This document shows, one piece after another, positions 59,392 through 64,000 of a stretch of 64,000 nucleotides of DNA. The translations under genes were made by a program, and so were the position numbers. The notes beneath the pieces were generated by a model that made no database searches, was not told the DNA's origin, and was given only the letters and a program-made list of their open reading frames with translations. Location of the stretch: positions 210,589 through 274,588 of the forward strand of contig QKWP01000232.1 in NCBI GenBank assembly GCA_003550325.1, read 5' to 3'. Source of the stretch: Gigaspora rosea (Eukaryota > Glomeromycota > Glomeromycetes > Diversisporales > Gigasporaceae). Every line of letters begins with the position of its first letter. Position 1 is the stretch's first letter.

Positions 59392-60207
59392 CGTATGAGC
59401 ATTGCGTAAGACCAACACATCACGAGATTACCCGATAGTCACCTGCTACATTTAAAATCGTGAAATTAAATTAATCCCGGATCAATCCGAAAATCAAAAC
59501 AAATGATTAAACTCAAATAAAATTTATATAACAAAAGGCTGTTTTAACAGATATAGTTTATTACTTAGTCCGTTTATCACCCTTAACCCTTTTAATCGCG
59601 TTTACCAATTCACTGTTTAACCGTGTTGTGCAATTCACATTTTGTTCAGAAATTAATTTTTTTTTTCAAAGAAATAAAACGCGTTGTACCTTAACATGTC
59701 GTTGCCAGAAGGTTTAAAATTTCCAAGATATTGGCAAAAAAAAAAACGAAATGGAGCTTTGACGGCTGCAAAAGTTTTTGCAAAAAGAAGGCGCCGAACT
59801 TGTCGGAAAGAGATGCTTGAAGTTATTACGGAAATAACCTTGAAGCAATAATTGAAAACTTCGGAAAAGCCACAGTGCAGCATTAAAAGGCACTGTCGTT
59901 GAAAAAGAAACTTGGTGGTGTTAGTATTTAATTTTTTATAAAAATGATACACATTGATTCTGGAGGACTAATCTTTATAAATTATTATAGAACAAGAAAA
60001 TTCCCACACTCCAGGGAGAAGAAGGCGTCGAATAAAACTCCGTTTTCTTCGTATTGCGGTCTTGGCGAAGTGTTGAAAAAAACTCAATATAGACGGAAAC
60101 GGACTCGCCTCAATTCCGCAATCTCAGCCAGGTAAATGACATACGAAATATTTCAAATCTAAGCTAAAGAAATATATTAATAATTTCAATATTTACATTT
60201 AAAATTT

Positions 60208-60803
60208 CAGCTACCTCAAACCGCGACGAAGATAATCTGCCATGAGGATCTGCGTGGACATGATTATCTTAAAGCTCAGGGCCATGGGTCCTGTGCAAGG
60301 TAGTAACAAGGCTGTTAGAAGTGATTTCGTTTCCGTCATTTTAAGTATGGCTGTTAGCTTGGTAAACGGACTCCAAATGTTTCCCCAAATCGAGATTATG
60401 GGGTAGAGTCGAACGGGCGCGTCGACTACGCAATCAAAAAGGCAGAAAAAATTATTTGCGTAGTCGACACAAAATTAATGCAATGCAAAAGAGCATGCGG
60501 TGTAAGTAAAATATTTAATTGTACATAAGTATGTGAAACCGGTGTTAATAATTTTTAGTCTTAATGCTTTTCGCTAATTTTTATGTTAAGACCAACCTCG
60601 GCAGACGAAAAACGATGAGGAGGGGAAAATACGAATACGTTTACGGGATCACCACTACGGCAACCGAGTGGTATTTCCTTCTATACGGCACGGAAAGAAT
60701 TTATTATTCCAAACACTTTTTTGACTCATTGATTGAGACGCTTGAAAGTGACCATAATAAATTCACATTGATTTCTGATCTTAAAATAACTTATAAGTGA
60801 AAG
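60208..60803 (+). pseudogene. PD-(D/E)XK-type nuclease-like domain remnant (glomeromycete family)
   Basis: Coding blocks in order: NKAVRSDFVSVILSMAV, LVNGLQMFPQIEIMG, a frameshift near 60400, then ESNGRVDYAIKKAEKIICVV followed by DTKLMQ, a candidate 57-base intron (donor GTAAGT at 60502, acceptor AG at 60557-60558), and YEYVYGITTTATEWYFLLYG. This order matches a widespread glomeromycete family, as I recall it, whose core is a restriction-like fold: Glu in the IEI segment, Asp in GRVDYAIK, and D/E-x-K as DTK. Some members are the C-terminal domains of Crinkler-like proteins. Exon phases do not fit across the intron, so this copy is broken. A possible upstream exon ends at GCCAG/GTAAAT near 60133, with an acceptor at 60206. 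Confidence 0.6.
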
Positions 60804-61175
60804 TGAATATTTCTTGGACAACGAAAGTAAGGTGTTTTCAAGCAACACGCTTGATATTATTACCTGGCGATTGTGGCAGTGAACAACTATTACAGCGATA
60901 TTTAGTTATCCATAGTTAAAAGGCCAATATACAAATCATAATATAATGAAAAAAAAATTAAAAATGTTTCATTTACAACTCTTGTAATCCATGATGCAAT
61001 GGTTTCATAAATGGTTTCATCTGACGCAACTTTGACGATTAGATAATTTTTTAACAAAGAACCTTTCTTATATTAAATAATAAGCTACAAAAAGTTCACA
61101 AAATTAACAAAATTAATTTTTAGCTTTACATTGAATCTGAAATCAATGTTTTTTTTTATTTCGGATACAATAGTT
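60745..61175 (-). repeat. Second copy of the kinase 3'-flank segment
   Basis: This matches 42750-43310, including GGTTTCATCTGACGCAACTT and a terminal block where the first copy enters the kinase's last codons (GGATACA). Here homology ends at the kinase border, so the gene itself is missing. It has an extra 25-30 bases around 60870 (TATTACCTGGCGATTGTGG). Confidence 0.7.
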
Positions 61176-61700
61176 CATCCGGGAAATGTCAAATCAATCA
61201 CCAAACAAATGGACTGAATAGATATAATAACGAACAAACTTCACATAGACTAAATTATTTCCATTCTGAAAGGAAGTCTTGTGCTTCATCAATCATCATG
61301 AATTATAATATTCATTGTAAATTTCGTCATGAACTTCATTAGCTGCGTTGTTCGTCATTTCGGCAACTCGAAGTTGCCTGAAGAAACGGTTTCATCATGC
61401 GTCGCTCATAATTAAACCCTTGTAGGCAAATTTGCTTGCAAATTTCATTTCCAAATGGTTTCACACAAAATTCCGACTTAGAAACCTTAATTCTTAGTCC
61501 GGAACTTACAAACCAACGAAAACATTGAATAACATTCAAAATTCTAGATGACATAACTCAAATTAAAGACGTTACCTATAATAAGTTTTACTACCATAAT
61601 AATGCAAAATTCTGTAAAAATAGTAGCACACATGCGTTTAAAATTATTTAGCCGCTGGTTCTGATTTGCTTTCTTCCCCATATTAAAAAAAAATAAAATA
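61176..61700. other. No gene recognised
   Basis: Short frames on the minus strand (61339-61554, with KPFGNEICKQICLQGFNYE) may be chance. The region just before 61703 should contain the promoter of the Sel1-kinase gene; no clear TATA element stands out. Confidence 0.35.
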
Positions 61701-61702
61701 AA

Positions 61703-63710
61703 ATGAATCAAAATGATTTGGTTTATCATGAAAAATCAACCGATTTAGACCCTTATACCCTTGGATACAATTATGAACATGGTATAGGGATAGAAAAGGA
61801 TGAAAATAAGGCATTCGTTTATTACCAAAAATCTGCTGATATGGGTAATACTGAAGGAATATATCAAGTTGGAAAATGTTATTATTATGGAACCGGAGTT
61901 GAAAAGGATGAACATGAGGCATTCATATATTATCAAAAATCTGCATAGATGGGGAACGCGTTGGATATTGTTATGATTATGGAATTGGAGTTGAAAATGA
62001 TGAACATAAGGCATTTGTTTATTACCAAAAATCAGCAGAAATGGGACACGTTGGTAGAATGTGTAATGTTGGATATTGTTATGATTCTGGTATCGGAGTT
62101 GAAAAGGATGGACACAAGGCATTTATTTATTTTAAGAAATCTGCAGAGATGGGAGATGATATGGGAATGAATAACGTCGGAGAATGTTATCAATTTGGTA
62201 AAGGATTTAAAAAAGACGAAAATAAAGCATTTTTTTATTATCAAAAAGCTGCCGAAATGGAGAATAATATTGCGATTTATAATCTTGGAGAATGTTATCA
62301 GAAAGGAATTGGAGTTAAAAAGGATTTAAAACGAGCTTTTGAATTGTATTTGAAATCTGCTAAACTGGGATATGTTGATGTGATAAAAAATGTTGGATAT
62401 TGTTATCGGAATGGTATTGGGACAAAAAAGGACTTAAAAGAAGCTGAATATTGGTTTCGAATGTAAGTTCTTATTTAAAAACTAAATTTTGATCAGAATA
62501 CTAAATATTTATATAATAATTATAATTAATAGGGAGAAAACCAAATTTAAAGGTAGGTTTTTTTTTCTTTTTTTTAGTTCAGCTTCATATTGCCAAGCCT
62601 TTATATTTATTATTTTACAATAAACAGAAATAGAGAAATTTTCATATTCTGATGTTGATAACAACGTGGAAAAAATATTGAATAGCGAAAGATATCAATT
62701 ATTATGGATTCCGTACAACAAATTTGAAGATATTAAAGTGATTGGAAAGGGAGGGTTTGTAACTGTGTATTATGCTAAATGTATAATTCGTTATAAGAAT
62801 TCTTGTAAAGAATATTCATTCGCAATTAAAAAATTCATGATCTAAATTTTTTTGACGAGGTAAATTTATTTAGTTTTGTTTAGCAATTAAGTTCATGACT
62901 GATATATGCTTTTCTTACAGTTGAAAACGTTTTGCGAAATCGGATATAAAAGTCCATCATTCTTGAGATGTTATGGACTATCAAGAGATGATTTAGGAAA
63001 TTACATTCTTATTTTGAAATATGCGGAAAAAGGATCTTTACGTAATAATCTTCATGAAGTATCGCAGATGAAATGGGAAGAAAATTAAATTTATTAAGTT
63101 GCATAACATCTGATCTTGAAGCAATTCATTCACAAGGATTAGAACATCGAGATCTTCATAGTGGAAATATTCTGCAAGACGAATAGATAATGCTTATATT
63201 ACAGATTTGGGACTCTCTAATGCAAACAATGAAGTGATCGGTGTTTTACCTTACATGGCACCAGAGATTTTACAAAGAAACCCATATACTCAGGCAGCTG
63301 ATATTTATGATTTAGGTATTATTATGACGGAAATATCAGCAGGAAGAAAAGCTTTTGATGGATATAATTTTGATAACGAACTTGCGTTGAAAATTTGTTA
63401 TGGATTACAACCAACATTTACATCCGGTATTCCTGAATGTTATATTGAATTAACAAAGCGATGCATGGATTTAGACCCGAGAAAACGACCTACTATCCGA
63501 GCTGTTAATTGTTTAATTACTTATTGGATTGAAGAAATAGGAATCTTTGATGATGAAAATAAAATTAAAAAACAATTTTTAGAAGCTGATAAAACTAAAC
63601 CTATTATTGAATCACCAAAGCATCCAAATAATATGTATATCAGTAAACCTATCGATATCCGAGAAATATCAGACAGATTAGAATCGTATGAAATTCCTGA
63701 TGATTTATGA
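61703..63710 (+). pseudogene. Sel1-repeat / TKL-like protein kinase gene, interrupted at a few points
   Basis: ATG 61703 starts seven Sel1 repeats (type GIGVEKDxxKAFIYYQKSAEMG). The third is damaged: a TAG at 61946-61948 and a deletion of about 16 bases. After the seventh repeat (EAEYWFRM) come intron 1 (62463-62532), a 20-base mini-exon (62533-62552) and intron 2 (62553-62627), which keep frame as FRM-EKTKFKE-IEKFSYS. The kinase domain follows: GKGGFVTVYYAK, SFAIKKF, intron 3 (62860-62920), LKTFCEIG, EHRDLHSGNIL, TDLGLS, YMAPEIL, TEISAGRKAFDG, and C-terminal IPDDL at 63710. Three one-base losses shift frame near 62837, 63087 and 63185. All active-site motifs survive. Intact relatives probably phosphorylate Ser/Thr targets in signalling, the Sel1 array serving as a scaffold. 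Confidence 0.85.
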
Positions 63711-64000
63711 ATTATTAAAAAGTACAAAGGTTTATCATTTAATAAAAAATCATGAACCATTTCATTAAAGAAAACTTAAATAGTATTTAGTTAGCTTGTA
63801 ATCTTTTTTGCTGTTTAAAAACTTAGACATTTTTCAATTATTTTTTACAATTATAATAGTGTATTGCTTCTAGTAAAAATATTCATTCCAACAACCAAGT
63901 ACATACGTACTTACATACTTAAGCAAATAAACTTTGTGACTAGATGTACGAACAAATAAATATACAAGTACATACTCGTAAGTTTTGAATAACGCATTGT
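63711..64000 (+). repeat. 3' flank of the kinase gene, also present at ~54060-54390
   Basis: AT-rich non-coding DNA sharing GTACAAAGGTTTATCA, CATTTCATTAAAGAAA, TTTTTCAATTATTTTTTACA and ACAACCAAGTACATAC with the detached 3' fragment. A polyadenylation-like AATAAA lies at about 63740. Confidence 0.7.

Larger units (their letters stand above)
57434..59543. mobile_element. GGGGTGTTA MITE, second copy, split by a 1.8-kb insertion
   Basis: The left half (57434-57591: GGGGTGTTATCTATTAAAGC, TTTCATTAGATTTATAT, AATTGTAAAAGAAAAATTA) and right half (59406-59543: ACATCACGAGATTACCCGAT to GGCTGTTTTAACAGATA) together correspond to the intact copy at 53264-53554. The halves are separated by 57592-59405, bordered by the direct repeat GTAAG (57587-57591, 59406-59410). 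The extreme right terminus has been lost next to the outer element's end. Confidence 0.75.
56901..59582. mobile_element. Outer TIR element of a four-level nest, 2.7 kb
   Basis: The terminal repeat GGGTGATAAACGGACTAAGT continues AAT and is perfectly inverted at the two ends for 23 bases. Flanking triplets are CTA (56898-56900) and TTA (59583-59585), compatible with a PIF/Harbinger-type TWA target that has one change. Nothing inside resembles a transposase. The interior hosts the 57110-57261 MITE and the split MITE 57434-59543, which itself holds a 1.8-kb block with three more inverted-repeat elements. Confidence 0.7.

Noticed and set aside
1-64000. CRISPR arrays, rRNA genes, LTR or other retroelements, virus-like genes
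   Set aside because: No spaced identical repeats with unique spacers, no rRNA-like sequence, and no reverse transcriptase, integrase or capsid motifs were seen.

Overview
This window looks like nuclear DNA of a Glomeromycotina (arbuscular mycorrhizal) fungus, most like Rhizophagus and its relatives. The basis is strong AT bias, short GT..AG introns of about 60-75 bp, F-box proteins of the kind expanded in these fungi, Sel1-repeat proteins fused to tyrosine-kinase-like (TKL) kinases, a remnant of the PD-(D/E)XK-type domain common in glomeromycete repertoires, and a very high load of DNA transposons. I recognised no reverse transcriptase, LTR element, Polinton or virus-like gene, and no rRNA or convincing tRNA gene. 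Identification rests on reading motifs by eye; no database search was run.

Layout. 0-2.3 kb: a tandem array of units of about 0.46 kb with a MULE-like element at one junction. 2.3-5.4 kb: a TA-flanked pogo/Tigger-like transposon with a decayed transposase. 5.5-6.3 kb: first copy of a TIR family (CCCTATRAR ends, 3-bp target duplication) seen three times. 7.2-13.1 kb: a tandem duplication of an F-box gene; both copies are broken, and one duplicate carries a later hAT-like MITE. 15.3-17.6 kb: a hAT-like element, then an intact unrecognised coiled-coil gene. 17.6-29.8 kb: gene-poor AT-rich DNA with an 84-base gap, several TIR elements, a 2.1-kb MULE-like element and a nested pair (25.8-28.5 kb). 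29.8-31.3 kb: the one intact F-box gene. 32.8-33.8 kb: a kinase relic and an unassigned ORF. 34-42.6 kb: MITEs, a duplicated segment and a TIR element holding a palindromic satellite. 43.3-45.7 kb: a head-to-head inverted pair of Sel1-kinase copies. 45.9-56.9 kb: another CCCTAT element, a hypothetical gene, kinase relics and MITEs. 56.9-59.6 kb: a deep nest of transposons. 60.2-60.8 kb: a PD-(D/E)XK relic. 61.7-63.7 kb: a Sel1-TKL kinase gene interrupted at a few points.

The genes do not form a pathway. The window is a repeat-rich accessory region where F-box and Sel1/TKL paralogues are copied, inverted and lost amid non-autonomous DNA transposons. The clearest novelty is the transposon record: many elements can be bounded to the base by target duplications, one family has three local copies, and one site holds four levels of nesting.
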